64,000 nt of DNA from Arenicola marina (GCA_964019135.1 OZ025264.1:36355994-36419993); one strand, 5' to 3'; numbered from the stretch's first letter, positions 30,018 to 45,000 are shown. The notes: generated by a model from the sequence alone, not told the origin. Numbers and translations: made by a program.

Positions 30018-33000
30018 GTAACTGATATAATGGTTGAGGTGATGGTGGCTTACCGGGGTGGGGTGAAGGTGGGTTGCAGGGGCGGGATGATCGTTGGTTT
30101 GTAAGGGTGGAGTGTGGAGGTGGGACAATGGTCTGGTAAGTTTATTATTAATTTCCAAAATTGGGGGTGTTCTAAAACATAGGTACATTTTTGGTGTTCC
30201 ATAACATACGTAAATGACGGTAATTATACTACTCACAATTTGCTAAGGATCACCTCTAATGCTACTATAATACAGATAAACCTTCCCCAATCTGTTACTC
30301 GTGTGCCACCATGCATGGTAAAGGCAAACGTCTTTGTATTATAGTAGAATTACACAGTCACCAGTTATACACTCAGATATCTCTGCATAGAGGTCATCCT
30401 CAGCAAATTGTGAGTAGTATATATTGCAATTTACTTTGCTAAGCTATAACGTAGTATAGCACAATAATTAAATGATATGATCTTATTTTTTTGAATAGGT
30501 TTTATTGATATATTCTTTATTGTATGTATTGTGTTGATACTGTTAAATGCTAGTGTGACTGATGGTTTCCTCGTGTGCCCGTCCCCGGCGTGGCCTGCAG
30601 TTGTAGCGCCATTGTGGACCAGTGGGGTCAGCGGGAGTGCCAGTGGAACTACAACGGCCAGGGCTTCCAGTACCAGCTGCTGGCAGGACCCATCTTCATC
30701 GTCATCTACACGCTGGTCGGCATCCCGCTCGGCTTCCTGGCCGACCTGTACAACAGGAAAGTGCTGCTCGCCGCCTGCGTCGCCTTCTGGTCCCTCATGA
30801 CGCTGCTCACCGGACTGGTGCGGCAGTACTGGCAGCTCGCTCTCCTGCGCTTCGGCCTCGGCATCGGGTCAGTGGCATGGGGCACTGGGTCAGTGGCATG
30901 GGGCACTGGGTCAGTGGGATGGGGCTCTGGGTCACTGGCTAACGACGCTACTCACGAGGCGACCCACCGTCACCCCACCCCTACAGTGCACCGTCACCCC
31001 ACCCCTACACTGCACTGTCACCCCACCCCTACACTGCACCTTCACCCCACCCCTACACTGCACTGTCACCCCACCCCTACACTGCACCGTCACCCCACCC
31101 CTACACTGCCCCGTCCCCCCACCACTACACTGCACCCTCACCCCACCTCTATACTGCACCGTCACCCCACCCCTACACTGCCCCATCACCCCACCTCTAC
31201 GCTGCACCGTCACCCCACCCCTACACTGCACCGTCACCCCACCCCTACACTGCACCGTCACCCCACCCCTACATTGCACCGTCACCCCACCTCTATACTG
31301 CACCGTCACCCCACCCCTACACTGCACCGTCACCCCACCCCTGCACTGCACCGTCACCCCACCCCTACACTGCACCGTCACCCCACCCCTACACTGCACC
31401 TTCACCCAACCCCTACACTGCGCCGTCACCCCACCCCTACACTGCACCATCCCCCCACCCCTACACTGCCCCGTCACCCCACCCCTACACTGCACCGTCA
31501 CCCCACCCCTACACTGCACCGTCCCCCCACCCCTACACTGCACCGTCACCCCACCCCTACACTGCACCGTCACCCCACCCCTACACTGCACCGTCACCCC
31601 ACCCCTACACTGCACCGTCACTCCACCCCTACACTGCACCGTCACCCCACCTCTATACTGCACCGTCACCCCACCCCTACACTGCACCGTCACCCCACCC
31701 CTACACTGCACCGTCACCCCACCCCTACACTGCACCGTCCCCCCGCCCCTACACTGCGCCGTCACCCCACCCCTACACTGCACCGTCCCCCCGCCCCTAC
31801 ACTGCACCGTCCCCCCTCCCCTACACTGCCCCATCACCCCACCTCTACGCTGCACCGTCACCCCACCCCTACACTGCACCGTCACCCCACCCCTACACTG
31901 CACCGTCACCCCACCCCTACACTGCACCGTCACCCCACCTCTATACTGCACCCTCACCCCACCCCTACACTGCACCGTCACCCCACCCCTACACTGCACC
32001 GTCACCCCACCCCTACACTGCACCGTCACCCCACCCCTACACTGCACTGTCACCCCACCCCTACACTGCACCGTCACCCCACCCCTACACTGCCCCGTCC
32101 CCCCACCACTACACTGCACCGTCACCCCACCCCTACACTGCACCGTCACCCCACCCCTACACTGCACCGTCACCCCACCTCTATAGTGCACCGTCACCCC
32201 ACCCCTACACTGCACCGTCATCCCACCCCTACACTGCACCGTCACCCCACTCCTACACTGCACCGTCCCCCCGCCCCTACACTGCGCCGTCACCCCACCC
32301 CTACACTGCACCGTCCCCCCGCCCCTACACTGCACTGTCCCCCCTCCCCTACACTGCCCCATCACCCCACCTCTACGCTGCAACGTCACCCCACCCCTAC
32401 ACTGCACCGTCACCCCACCCCTACACTGCACCGTCACCCCACCCCTACACTGCACCGTCACCCCACCTCTATACTGCACCGTCACCCCACCCCTACACTG
32501 CACCGTCACCCCACCCCTACACTGCACCGTCACCCCACCCCTACACTGCACCGTCACCCCCCCTACACTGCACCTTCACCCCACCCCTACACTGCGCCGT
32601 CACCCCACCCCTACACTGCACCGTCCCCCCACCCCTACACTGCCCCGTCACCCCATCCCTACACTGCACCGTCACCCCACCCCTACACTGCACCGTCACC
32701 CCACCCCTACACTGCACCGTCACCCCACCTCTATACTGCACCGTCACCCCACCTCTACACTGCACCGTCACCCCACCCCTACACTGCACCGTCACCCCAC
32801 CCCTACACTGCATTGTCACCCCACCCCTACACTGCACCGTCACCCCACCCCTACACTGCACCGTCACCCCACCCCTGCCCCATACTCCGGCCTCATACAC
32901 GTCTCGTGTCCTTCCAGCGAGGCGGGCTGCACGCCCTTCGCCACTGCGCTGATCGCCGACTACTTCGGGGAGGAGCGCCGCGGCCTGGCCCTGGGCGTGT

Positions 33001-36000
33001 ATAACTGGGGCATATACGTGGGCTACAGCCTGGCCTACGCCGTCGGCAACTTCGTCACGAAGGCGGACATCTTGGGACAGGCAAGTGACTCTTAGCAAGC
33101 TGCATTTCTGCACATGGCCTATAATGTGCCATGCCACGGGGGCCATGTACTGTCATAACACATGGCCTATAATGTGTGCCATGCCACGGGGGCCATGTAC
33201 TGCCATAACACATGGCCTGTAATGTGTGCCATGCCACGGGGGCTATGTACTGTCATAACACATGGCCTGTAATGTGTGCCATGCCACGGGGTCTATGTAC
33301 TGTCATAACACATGGCCTGTAATGTGCACCATGCCACGGGGGCCATGTACTGTCATGACACATGGCCTGTAATGTGTGCCATGCCACGGGGCCATGTACT
33401 GTCATAACACATGGCCTGTAATGTGTGCCATGCCACAGGGGCCATGTACTGTCATAACACATGGCCTGTAATGTGCGCCATGCCACGGGGGCCATGTACT
33501 GTCATAACACATGGCCTGTAATGTGCGCCATGCCACGGGGGCCATGTACTGTCATAACACATGGCCTGTAATGTGTGCCATGCCACAGGGGCCATGTACT
33601 GTCATAACACATGGCCTGTAATGTGTGCCATGCCACAGGGGCCATGTACTGCCATAACACATGGCCTGTAATGTGTGCCATGCCACGGGGGCCATGTACT
33701 GTCATAACACATGGCCTGTAATGTGTGCCATGCCACAGGGGCCAAGTACTGTCATAACACATGGCCTGTAATGTGTGCCATGCCACAGGGGCCAAGTACT
33801 GTCATAACACATGGCCTGTAATGTGCGCCATGCCACGGGGGCCATGTACTGTCATAACACATGGCCTGTAATGTGCGCCATGCCACGGGGGCCATGTACT
33901 GTCATAACACATGGCCTGTAATGTGTGCCATGCCACAGGGGCCATGTACTGTCATAACACATGGCCTGTAATGTGTGCCATGCCACAGGGGCCATGTACT
34001 GCCATAACACATGGCCTGTAATGTGTGCCATGCCACGGGGGCCATGTACTGTCATAACACATGGCCTGTAATGTGTGCCATGCCACAGGGGCCAAGTACT
34101 GTCATAACACATGGCCTGTAATGTGTGCCATGCCACAGGGGCCAAGTACTGTCATAACACATGGCCTGTAATGTGTGCCATGCCACGGGGGCCATGTACT
34201 GCCATAACACATGGCCTGTAATGTGTGCCATGCCACGGGGGCCATGTACTGTCATAACACATGGCCTGTAATGTGTGCCATGCCACAGGGGCCATGTACT
34301 GTCATAACACATGGCCTGTAATGTGTGCCATGCCACAGGGGCCATGTACTGTCATAACACATGGCCTGTAATGTGTGCCATGCCACAGGGGCCAAGTATT
34401 GTCATAACACATGGCCTGTAATGTGTGCCATGCCACGGGGGCCATGTACTGTCATAACACATGGCTTGTAATGTGCGCCATGCCACGGGGGCCATGTACT
34501 GTCATAACACATGGCCTGTAATGTGCGCCACGCCACGGGGGCCATGTACTGTCATAACACATGGCCTGTAATGTGTGCCATGCTACGGGGGCCATGTACT
34601 GTCATAACACATGGCCTGTAATGTGTGCCATGCCACGGGGGCTATGTACTGTCATAACACATGGCCTGTAATGTGCGCCATGCCACGGGGGCCATGTACT
34701 GTCATAACACATGGCCTGTAATGTGTGCCATGCCACGGGGTCCATGTACTGTCATAACACATGGCCTATAATGTGTGCCATGCCACGGGGGCCATGTACT
34801 GCCATAACACATGGCCTGACATGTGTGCCATGCCACAGGGGCCATGTACTGTCATAACACATGGCCGGTAATGTGTGCCATGCCACGGGGGCCATGTACT
34901 GTCATAACACATGGCCTGTAATGTGTGCCATGCCACGGGGGCCATGTACTGTCATAACACATGGCCTGTAATGTGTGCCATGCCACGGGGGCCATGTACT
35001 GTCATAACACATGGCCTGTAATGTGTCATGCCAAAGGGGCCATGTACTGCCATAACACATGGCCTGTAATGTGTGCCATGCCACGGGGGCCATGTACTGT
35101 CATATCACGTCGGCACTAAACTACAGACTTATATGCTTAATCCTTTAACAGTTTAAGTTAAGCGAATAAGAACAACATAAGAGGTTTATGCTAAAACCGT
35201 TTAGTGCGATGTTTCTCAGCGTCAGTTCTATGCAGTACCTGTGGTTGTGGGGTTGGTATAAAGGTGACTCCCGTGTCTTGCAGGGCTGGCGTTGGGCCTT
35301 CTACGTGGGCGGTATCCCCGGGCTGTTGCTGGGCCCACTCATCCTGGCCACGGTGGCCGAGCCGCGGCGACAGACGCTGAGCGGCCGCCGGGACGCTGAG
35401 GACTTTAAGTCGTTGCTAGGACACCGTGAGGAGGATGCTCGCTGGTACCACAAGCTGCGGGTCGTGGGGGCCACGTTCTGCAGCCCCTCCCTGCTGCTGC
35501 TCTGCCTCGCCGGCTCCGTCCGTAACGCCGGTCAGTGACCATATGGGGGGTGTGTAAGTGGGGGGCGGGCATTGTCTGAACAGAAAGCTCCTGGGCAAGA
35601 AGTCCCAAAGGAGTAATCTTCAGTCTGCTAAAGTCTGACATTTACGCCGCCTTCTGGCGCGGAGTTGTACCGGAATTGTAACTTTTAAACAATGGCGGTC
35701 GAGAAATAGCACACGTTGATTCACACTGCTGGAGAGTACACTGCACTTTTCTAAGATGTATATGACTTGCGCACACGTTACTATGGGAACTTGTTTGGCC
35801 CCTGTCAGGCGTACATAAACCAGTATGGCACCAGGCTCCGAGGACCGCTGTAACTGTTGTTTTACTCTGATTACCCCCCACCCACCGGCATCCTGGCTAC
35901 AGCTGGCTACGTGTGGGCCAACAACACACAGCTGTACTACCGCGGTCTGGGCCAGACACCCGAGCAGATCGCCTACTACATGTCGTGGATCCCGCTGGTC

Positions 36001-39000
36001 GGCGGCATCGTGGGCGTCCTGCTGGGGGGCTTCATCTCCGACAGGGTCGTCAAGAAGGTCGGGCCGCACGCCAGGCTCCTGGTGCTTGTCGTCAGCCAGG
36101 TAGGCACGCCACGTCTCCCCACGCCTCGCCACGCCTCGCCACGCCAGGCTCCTGGTGCTTGTCGTCACCCAGGTAGGCACGCCACGTCTCGCCACGCCTC
36201 GCCACGCCAGGCTCCTGGTGCTTGTCGTCAGCCAGGTAGGCACGCCACGTCTCCCCACGCCTCGCCACGCCTCGCCACGCCAGGCTCCTGGTGCTTGTCG
36301 TCAGCCAGGTAGGCACGCTACGTCTCCCCACGCCTCGCCACGCCACGCCTCGCCAGGCTCCTGGTGCTTGTCGTCAGTCAGGTAGGCACGCTACGTCTCC
36401 CCACGCCTCGCCACGCCACGCCTCGCCACGCCAGGCTCCTGGTGCTTGTCGTCAGCCAGGTAGGCACGCCACGTCTCCCCATGCCTCGCCACGCCTCGCC
36501 ACGCCAGGCTCCTGGTGCTTGTCGTCACCCAGGTAGGCACGCCACGTCTCACCACGCCTCGCCACGCCAGGCTCCTGGTGCTTGTCGTCAGCCAGGTAGG
36601 CACGCCACGTCTCCCCACGCCTCGCCACGCCTCGCCACGCCAGGCTCCTGGTGCTTGTCGTCAGTCAGGTAGGCACGCTACGTCTCCCCACGCCTCGCCA
36701 CGCCACGCCTCGCCACGCCAGGCTCCTGGTGCTTGTCGTCAGCCAGGTAGGCACGCCACGTCTCCCCATGCCTCGCCACGCCTCGCCACGCCAGGCTCCT
36801 GGTGCTTGTCGTCACCCAGGTAGGCACGCCACGTCTCACCACGCCTCGCCACGCCAGGCTCCTGGTGCTTGTCGTCAGCCAGGTAGGCACGCCACGTCTC
36901 CCCACGCCTCGCCACGCCTCGCCACGCCAGGCTCCTGGTGCTTGTCGTCACCCAGGTAGGCACGCCACGTCTCGCCACGCCTCGCCACGCCAGGCTCCTG
37001 GTGCTTGTCGTCAGTCAGGTAGGCACGCAACGTCTCCCCACGCCTCGCCACGCCAGGCTCCTATGGCTTGTCGTCAGCCAGGTAGGCACGCCACGTCTCC
37101 CCACGCCTCGCCACGCCTCGCCACGCCAGGCTCCTGGTGCTTGTCGTCAGCCAGGTAGGCACGCCACGTCTCCCCACGCCTCGCCACGCCTCGCCACGCC
37201 AGGCTCCTGGTGCTTGTCGTCAGCCAGGTAGGCACGCCACGTCTCCCCATGCCTCGCCACGCCTCGCCACGCCAGGCTCCTGGTGCTTGTCGTCAGCCAG
37301 GTAGGCACGCCACGTCTCCCCACGCCTCGCCACGCCTCGCCACGCCAGGCTCCTGGTGCTTGTCGTCAGCCAGGTAGGCACGCCACGTCTCCCCATGCCT
37401 CGCCACGCCTCGCCACGCCAGGCTCCTGGTGCTGGTCAGCCAGGTAGGCATGCCACGTCTCCCCTCGCCACGCCTCGCCACGCAACGTCTTCCCTCGCCA
37501 CGCCTCGCCATGCCAAGCTCAAGATCACTCTCCCTTATTGTCGTTTGACGCCTGTAGCGTCACGGAGAGCATGCTTATTGCACTGTGCACGTCATGACTG
37601 CTGATGTAACTTGTTCTTACGGCCGAGATTTTTCAATCAGTGTAAAGTGTTACTAATGAAAGGACGTAGGACAATAGAAATATAACCTTCCTTGTAAAAG
37701 AAACCCTAGTATATTTAGCAAAGGAAATTAAATGATTGGGTGTTTGAGGCCGCTTTTGTGCACAAACGAGATAATATGCGCCAAGGGACAACACGGGACG
37801 ATGAATAAATAAAACATGCCACGTGATTAGACGCCCAGGTCCGCTTTCAAACCCAGGACCTGTTGGTCTGCGGTCCACTGCGCCATCCACTTCACCAGGG
37901 AATCTCACCTTTCAGAAAACAGCGCTGTGAATTGGTGCATACATGCATATCATGAAGTGCTAGCCATTGGTGCATACATACCTATCATGAAGTGCTAGCC
38001 ATTGGTGCATACATACCTATCATGAAGTGCTAGCCATTGGTGCATACATACGTATCATGAAGTGCTAGCCATTGGTGCATACATACGTATCATGAAGTGC
38101 TAGCCATTGGTGCATACATACGTATCATGAAGTGCTAGCCATTGGTGCATACATACGTATCATGAAGTGCTAGCCATTGGTACATACATACTTATCATGA
38201 AGTGCTAGCTATTGGTACATACATACGTATAATGAAGTGCTAGCCATTGGTGCATACATACGTATCATGAAGTGCTAGCCATTGGTGCATACATAGTTAG
38301 GTCGTATCATGAAGTCCTAACCATTGGTGTATACAGCCTTATGTTTTATGTGTTGGTTTCTTCAGGTTGTGGCTGCCCCCTGTGTTGCCGGCGCTCTATA
38401 TTTCAGCCCGCCGTGGGCCTACCTCAGCCTTATACCTGGCTACATCTTTGGTAAGCAAACACTCGCCATCACACACATGATTCAATCAAATTACAAAGCT
38501 TTGTTTAATACTGTTTGTCGTTGTATTTTGATGTATTCATATATAGATATTATTACTGCCGGGCGCCCTATTCGCTATTTACTTTTATAAATCAAGGTAT
38601 TGATAATAAAGGTTCCTTTCCGCCACAGCGTCTCCAGCACGTAGTGTTGGTGCTTGTATTGTTTTGCTGAGTAGACAGTTTGACTGGGGAAGCCGGGTCG
38701 TGTCTTCTAATCCTTGCCGCACCCCCCACCCCCAGGTGAGATGTGGGTGTCGATCGCGCTGACCGTGCTGGTGGAGCTCGTGCCCACCCCCCTGAGGGCG
38801 TCCTCGGTGGCCGTCTACCTCTTCATCATCAGCAACATCGGCGGCAACTCCACCCTGCTCGTGCCTCCCCTCACCCAGGCCTTCCTCGGCAGCGGCCGTC
38901 ACGCCACAGAGGCCCTCAGAGGTAGGTCCCCTCGTCTCTTAGTGCTCGTGCCTCCCCTCACCCAGGCCTTCCAGGGCAGCGGCCTCCAGGACATAGAGGC

Positions 39001-42000
39001 CCTCAGAGGTAGGTCCCCTCGTCCCTTAGTGCTCGTGCCTCCCCTCACCCAGGCCTTGCAGGGCAGCGGCCTCCAGGACATAGAGGCCCTCAGAGGTAGG
39101 TCCCCTCGTCCCTTAGTGCTCGTGCCTCCCCTCACCCATGCCTTCCAGGGCAGCGGCCTCCAGGACATAGAGGCCCTCAGAGGTAGGTCCCCTCGTCTCT
39201 TAGTGCTCGTGTCTCCCCTCACCCAGGCCTTCCAGGGCAGCGGCCTCCAGGACATAGAGGCCCTCAGAGGTAGGTCCCCTCGTCCCTTAGTGCTCGTGCC
39301 TCCCCTCACCCAGGCCTTGCAGGGCAGCGGCCTCCAGGACATAGAGGCCCTCAGAGGTAGGTCCCCTCGTCTCTTAGTGCTCGTGTCTCCCCTCACCCAT
39401 GCCTTCCAGGGCAGCGGCCTCCAGGACATAGAGGCCCTCAGAGGTAGGTCCCCTCGTCTCTTAGTGCTCGTGTCTCCCCTCACCCATGCCTTCCAGGGCA
39501 GCGGCCTCCAGGACATAGAGGCCCTCAGAGGTAGGTCCCCTCGTCTCTTAGTGCTCGTGTCTCCCCTCACCCAGGCCTTCCAGGGCAGCGGCCTCCAGGA
39601 CATAGAGGCCCTCAGAGGTAGGTCCCCTCGTCCCTTAGTGCTCGTGCCTCCCCTCACCCAGGCCTTGCAGGGCAGCGGCCTCCAGGACATAGAGGCCCTC
39701 AGAGGTAGGTCCCCTCGTCTCTTAGTGCTCGTGTCTCCCCTCACCCAGGCCTTGTAGAGCAGCAGCCTCCAGGACATAGAGGCCCTCAGAGGTAGGTCCC
39801 CTCGTCTCTTAGTGCTCGTGTCTCCCCTCACCCATGCCTTCCAGGGCAGCGGCCTCCAGGACGTAGAGGCCCTCAGAGGTAGGTCCCCTCGTCCCTTAGT
39901 GTTCGTGCCTCCCCTCACCCAGGCCTTCCAGGGCAGCGGCCTCCAGGACATAGAGGCCCTCAGAGGTAGGTCCCCTCGTCCCTTAGTGTTCGTGCCTCCC
40001 CTCACCCAGGCCTTGCAGGGCAGCGGCCTCCAGGACATAGAGACCCTCAGAGGTAGGTCCCCTCGTCTCTTAGTGCTCGTGTCTCCCCTCACCCAGGCCT
40101 TGTAGAGCAGCAGCCTCCAGGACATAGAGGCCCTCAGAGGTAGGTCCCCTCGTCTCTTAGTGCTCGTGTCTCCCCTCACCCATGCCTTCCAGGGCAGCGG
40201 CCTCCAGGACGTAGAGGCCCTCAGAGGTAGGTCCCCTCGTCCCTTAGTGTTCGTGCCTCCCCTCACCCAGGCCTTCCAGGGCAGCGGCCTCCAGGACATA
40301 GAGGCCCTCAGAGGTAGGTCCCCTCGTCCCTTAGTGTTCGTGCCTCCCCTCACCCAGGCCTTCCAGGGCAGCGGCCTCCAGGACATAGAGGCCCTCAGAG
40401 GTAGGTCCCCTCATCTCTTAGTGCTCGTGCCTCCCCTCACCCAGGCCTTCCTCGGCAGCGGCCTCCAGGACATAGAGGCTCTCAGAGGTAGGTCCCCTCG
40501 TCCCTTAGTGTTCGTGCCTCCCCTCACCCAGGCCTTCCAGGGCAGCGGCCTCCAGGACATAGAGGCCCTCAGAGGTAGGTCCCCTCGTCCCTTAGTGTTC
40601 GTGCCTCCCCTCACCCAGGCCTTGCAGGGCAGCGGCCTCCAGGACATAGAGGCCCTCAGAGATAGGTCCCCTCATCTCTTAGTGCTCGTGCCTCCCCTCA
40701 CCCAGGCCTTGCAGGGCAGCGGCCTCCAGGACATAGAGGCCCTCAGAGGTAGGTCCCCTCATCTCTTAGTGCTCGTGCCTCCCCTCACCCAGGCCTTCCT
40801 CCGCAGCGGCCTCCAGGACATAGAGGCCCTCAGAGGTAGGTCCCCTCGTCTCTTAGTGCTCGTGCCTCCCCTCACCCAGGCCTTCCAGAGCAGCGGCCTC
40901 CAGGACATAGAGGCCCTCAGAGGTAGGTCCCCTCGTCTCTTAGTGCTCGTGTCTCCCCTCACCCAGGCCTTCCAGGGCAGCGGCCTCCAGGACATAGAGG
41001 CCCTCAGAGGTAGGTCCCCTCGTCTCTTAGTGCTCGTGTCTCCCCTCACCCAGGCCTTCCAGGGCAGCGGCCTCCAGGACATAGAGGCCCTCAGAGGTAG
41101 GTCCCCTCGTCTCTTAGTGCTCGTGCCTCCCCTCACCCAGGCCTTCCAGGGCAGCGGCCTCCAGGACATAGAGGCCCTCAGAGGTAGGTCCCCTCGTCTC
41201 TTAGTGCTCGTGCCTCCCCTCACCCAGGCCTTCCAGAGCAGCGGCCTCCAGGACATAGAGGCCCTCAGAGGTAGGTCCCCTCGTCTCTTAGTGCTCGTGC
41301 CTCCCCTCACCCAGGCCTTCCAGGGCAGCGGCCTCCAGGACATAGAGGCCCTCAGAGATAGGTCCCCTCATCTCTTAGTGCTCGTGCCTCCCCTCACCCA
41401 GGCCTTCCAGGGCAGCGGCCTCCAGGACATAGAGGCCCTCAGAGGTAGGTCCCCTCATCTCTTAGTGCTCGTGCCTCCCCTCACCCAGGCCTTCCTCCGC
41501 AGCGGCCTCCAGGACATAGAGGCCCTCAGAGGTAGGTCCCCTCGTCTCTTAGTGCTCGTGCCTCCCCTCACCCAGGCCTTCCAGAGCAGCGGCCTCCAGG
41601 ACATAGAGGCCCTCAGAGGTAGGTCCCCTCGTCTCTTAGTGCTCGTGTCTCCCCTCACCCAGGCCTTCCAGGGCAGCGGCCTCCAGGACATAGAGGCCCT
41701 CAGAGGTAGGTCCCCTCGTCTCTTAGTGCTCGTGTCTCCCCTCACCCAGGCCTTCCAGGGCAGCGGCCTCCAGGACATAGAGGCCCTCAGAGGTAGGTCC
41801 CCTCGTCCCTTAGTGCTCGTGCCTCCCCTCACCCAGGCCTTGCAGGGCAGCGGCCTCCAGGACATAGAGGCCCTCAGAGGTAGGTCCCCTCGTCTCTTAG
41901 TGCTCGTGCCTCCCCTCACCCAGGCCTTGCAGGGCAGCGGCCTCCAGGACATAGAGGCCCTCAGAGGTAGGTCCCCTCGTCTCTTAGTGCTCGTGCCTCC

Positions 42001-45000
42001 CCTCACCCAGGCCTTCCTCGGCAGCGGCCTCCAGGACATAGAGGCCCTCAGAGGTAAGTCCCCTCGTATCTTAGTGCTCGTGTCTCCCTTCACCCAGGCC
42101 TTGCAGGGCAGCGGCCTCCAGGACATAGAGGCCCTCAGAGGTAGGTCCCCTCGTCCCTTAGTGCTCGTGTCTCCCCTCACCCAGGCCTTCCTCGGCAGCG
42201 GCCTCCAGGACATAGAGGCCCTCAGAGGTAGGTCCCCTCGTCTCTTAGTGCTCGTGTCTCCCCTCACCCAGGCCTTGTAGAGCAGCGGCCTCCAGGACAT
42301 AGAGGCCCTCAGAGGTAGGTCCCCTCGTCTCTTAGTGCTCGTGCCTCCCCTCACCCAGGCCTTGCAGGGCAGCGGCCTCCAGGACATAGAGGCCATCAGA
42401 GATAGGTCCCCTCGTCTCTTAGTGCTCGTGTCTCCCCTCACCCAGGCCTTGTAGAGCAGCGGCCTCCAGGACATAGAGGCCCTCAGAGATAGGTCCCCTC
42501 GTCTCTTAGTGCTCGTGTCTCCCCTCACCCAGGCCTTCCTCGGCAGCGGCCTCCAGGACATAGAGGCCCTCAGAGGTAGGTCCCCTCGTCTCTTAGTGCT
42601 CGTGTCTCCCCTCACCCAGGCCTTCCCGGGCAGCGGCCTCCAGGACATAGATGCCCTCAGAGGTAGGTCCCTCGTCTCTTAGTGCTCGTGCCTCCCCTCA
42701 CCCAGGCCTTCCAGGGCAGCGGCCTCCAGGACATAGAGGCCCTCAGAGGTAGGTCCCCTCGTCTCTTAGTGCTCGTGTCTCCCCTCACCCAGGCCTTCCA
42801 GGGCAGCGGCCTCCAGGACATAGAGACCCTCAGAGGTAGGTCCCCTCGTCTCTTAGTGCTCGTGTCTCCCCTCACCCAGGCCTTCCAGGGCAGCGGCCTC
42901 CAGGACATAGAGGCCCTCAGAGGTAGGTCCCCTCGTCTCTTAGTGCTCGTGGGTCCCCTCACCCATGCCTTCCAGGGCAGCGGCCTCCAGGACATAGAGG
43001 CCCTCAGAGGTAGGTCCCCTCGTCTCTTAGTGCTCGTGTCTCCCCTCGCCCAGGCCTTCCAGGGCAGCGGCCTCCAGGACATAGAGGCCCTCAGAGGTAG
43101 GTCCCCTCGTCCCTTAGTGCTCGTGCCTCCCCTCACCCAGGCCTTGCAGGGCAGCGGCCTCCAGGACATAGAGGCCCTCAGAGGTAGGTCCCCTCGTCTC
43201 TTAGTGCTCGTGTCTCCCCTCACCCATGCCTTCCAGGGCAGCGGCCTCCAGGACATAGAGGCCCTCAGAGGTAGGTCCCCTCGTCTCTTAGTGCTCGTGT
43301 CTCCCCTCACCCAGGCCTTGTAGAGCAGCAGCCTCCAGGACATAGAGGCCCTCAGAGGTAGGTCCCCTCGTCTCTTAGTGCTCGTGTCTCCCCTCACCCA
43401 TGCCTTCCAGGGCAGCGGCCTCCAGGACATAGAGGCCCTCAGAGGTAGGTCCCCTCGTCTCTTAGTGCTCGTGTCTCCCCTCACCCAGGCCTTCCAAGGC
43501 AGCGGCCTCCAGGACATAGAGGCCCTCAGAGGTAGGTCCCCTCGTCTCTTAGTGCTCGTGTCTCCCCTCACCCATGCCTTCCAGGGCAGCGGCCTCCAGG
43601 ACATAGAGGCCCTCAGAGGTAGGTCCCCTCGTCCCTTAGTGTTCGTGCCTCCCCTCACCCAGGCCTTCCAGGGCAGCGGCCTCCAGGACATAGAGGCCCT
43701 CAGAGGTAGGTCCCCTCATCTCTTAGTGCTCGTGCCTCCCCTCACCCAGGCCTTCCTCGGCAGCGGCCTCCAGGACATAGAGGCCCTCAGAGATAGGTCC
43801 CCTCATCTCTTAGTGCTCGTGCCTCCCCTCACCCAGGCCTTCCAGGGCAGCGGCCTCCAGGACATAGAGGCCCTCAGAGGTAGGTCCCCTCATCTCTTAG
43901 TGCTCGTGCCTCCCCTCACCCAGGCCTTCCTCCGCAGCGGCCTCCAGGACATAGAGGCCCTCAGAGGTAGGTCCCCTCGTCTCTTAGTGCTCGTGCCTCC
44001 CCTCACCCAGGCCTTCCAGAGCAGCGGCCTCCAGGACATAGAGGCCCTCAGAGGTAGGTCCCCTCGTCTCTTAGTGCTCGTGTCTCCCCTCACCCAGGCC
44101 TTCCAGGGCAGCGGCCTCCAGGACATAGAGGCCCTCAGAGGTAGGTCCCCTCGTCTCTTAGTGCTCGTGTCTCCCCTCACCCAGGCCTTCCAGGGCAGCG
44201 GCCTCCAGGACATAGAGGCCCTCAGAGGTAGGTCCCCTCGTCTCTTAGTGCTCGTGCCTCCCCTCACCCAGGCCTTCCTCGGCAGCGGCCTCCAGGACAT
44301 AGAGGCCCTCAGAGGTAGGTCCCCTCGTATCTTAGTGCTCGTGTCTCCCTTCACCCAGGCCTTGCAGGGCAGCGGCCTCCAGGACATAGAGGCCCTCAGA
44401 GGTAGGTCCCCTCGTCTCTTAGTGCTCGTGTCTCCCCTCACCCAGGCCTTCCTCGGCAGCGGCCTCCAGGACATAGAGGCCCTCAGAGGTAGGTCCCCTC
44501 GTCTCTTAGTGCTCGTGTCTCCCCTCACCCAGGCCTTGTAGAGCAGCGGCCTCCAGGACATAGAGGCCCTCAGAGGTAGGTCCCCTCGTCTCTTAGTGCT
44601 CGTGCCTCCCCTCACCCAGGCCTTGCAGGGCAGCGGCCTCCAGGACATAGAGGCCCTCAGAGATAGGTCCCCTCGTCTCTTAGTGCTCGTGTCTCCCCTC
44701 ACCCAGGCCTTCCTCGGCAGCGGTCTCCAGGACATAGAGGCCCTCAGAGGTAGGTCCCCTCGTCTCTTAGTGCTCGTGTCTCCCCTCACCCAGGCCTTCC
44801 CGGGCAGCGGCCTCCAGGACATAGATGCCCTCAGAGGTAGGTCCCCTCGTCTCTTAGTGCTCGTGCCTCCCCTCACCCAGGCCTTCCAGGGCAGCGGCCT
44901 CCAGGACATAGAGGCCCTCAGAGGTAGGTCCCCTCGTCTCTTAGTGCTCGTGTCTCCCCTCACCCAGGCCTTCCAGGGCAGCGGCCTCCAGGACATAGAG

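Noticed and set aside
30932..33146. Minus-strand GGVTVQCR frames and plus-strand PTPTLHRH frames
   Set aside because: Products of the 24-bp intronic array; the plus frame merely runs on from exon 2 past its donor.
37836..37910. Functional tRNA gene
   Set aside because: A-box and B-box-like motifs are present, but the spacing is short and no acceptor stem or normal anticodon arm forms; listed as a SINE or pseudogene.
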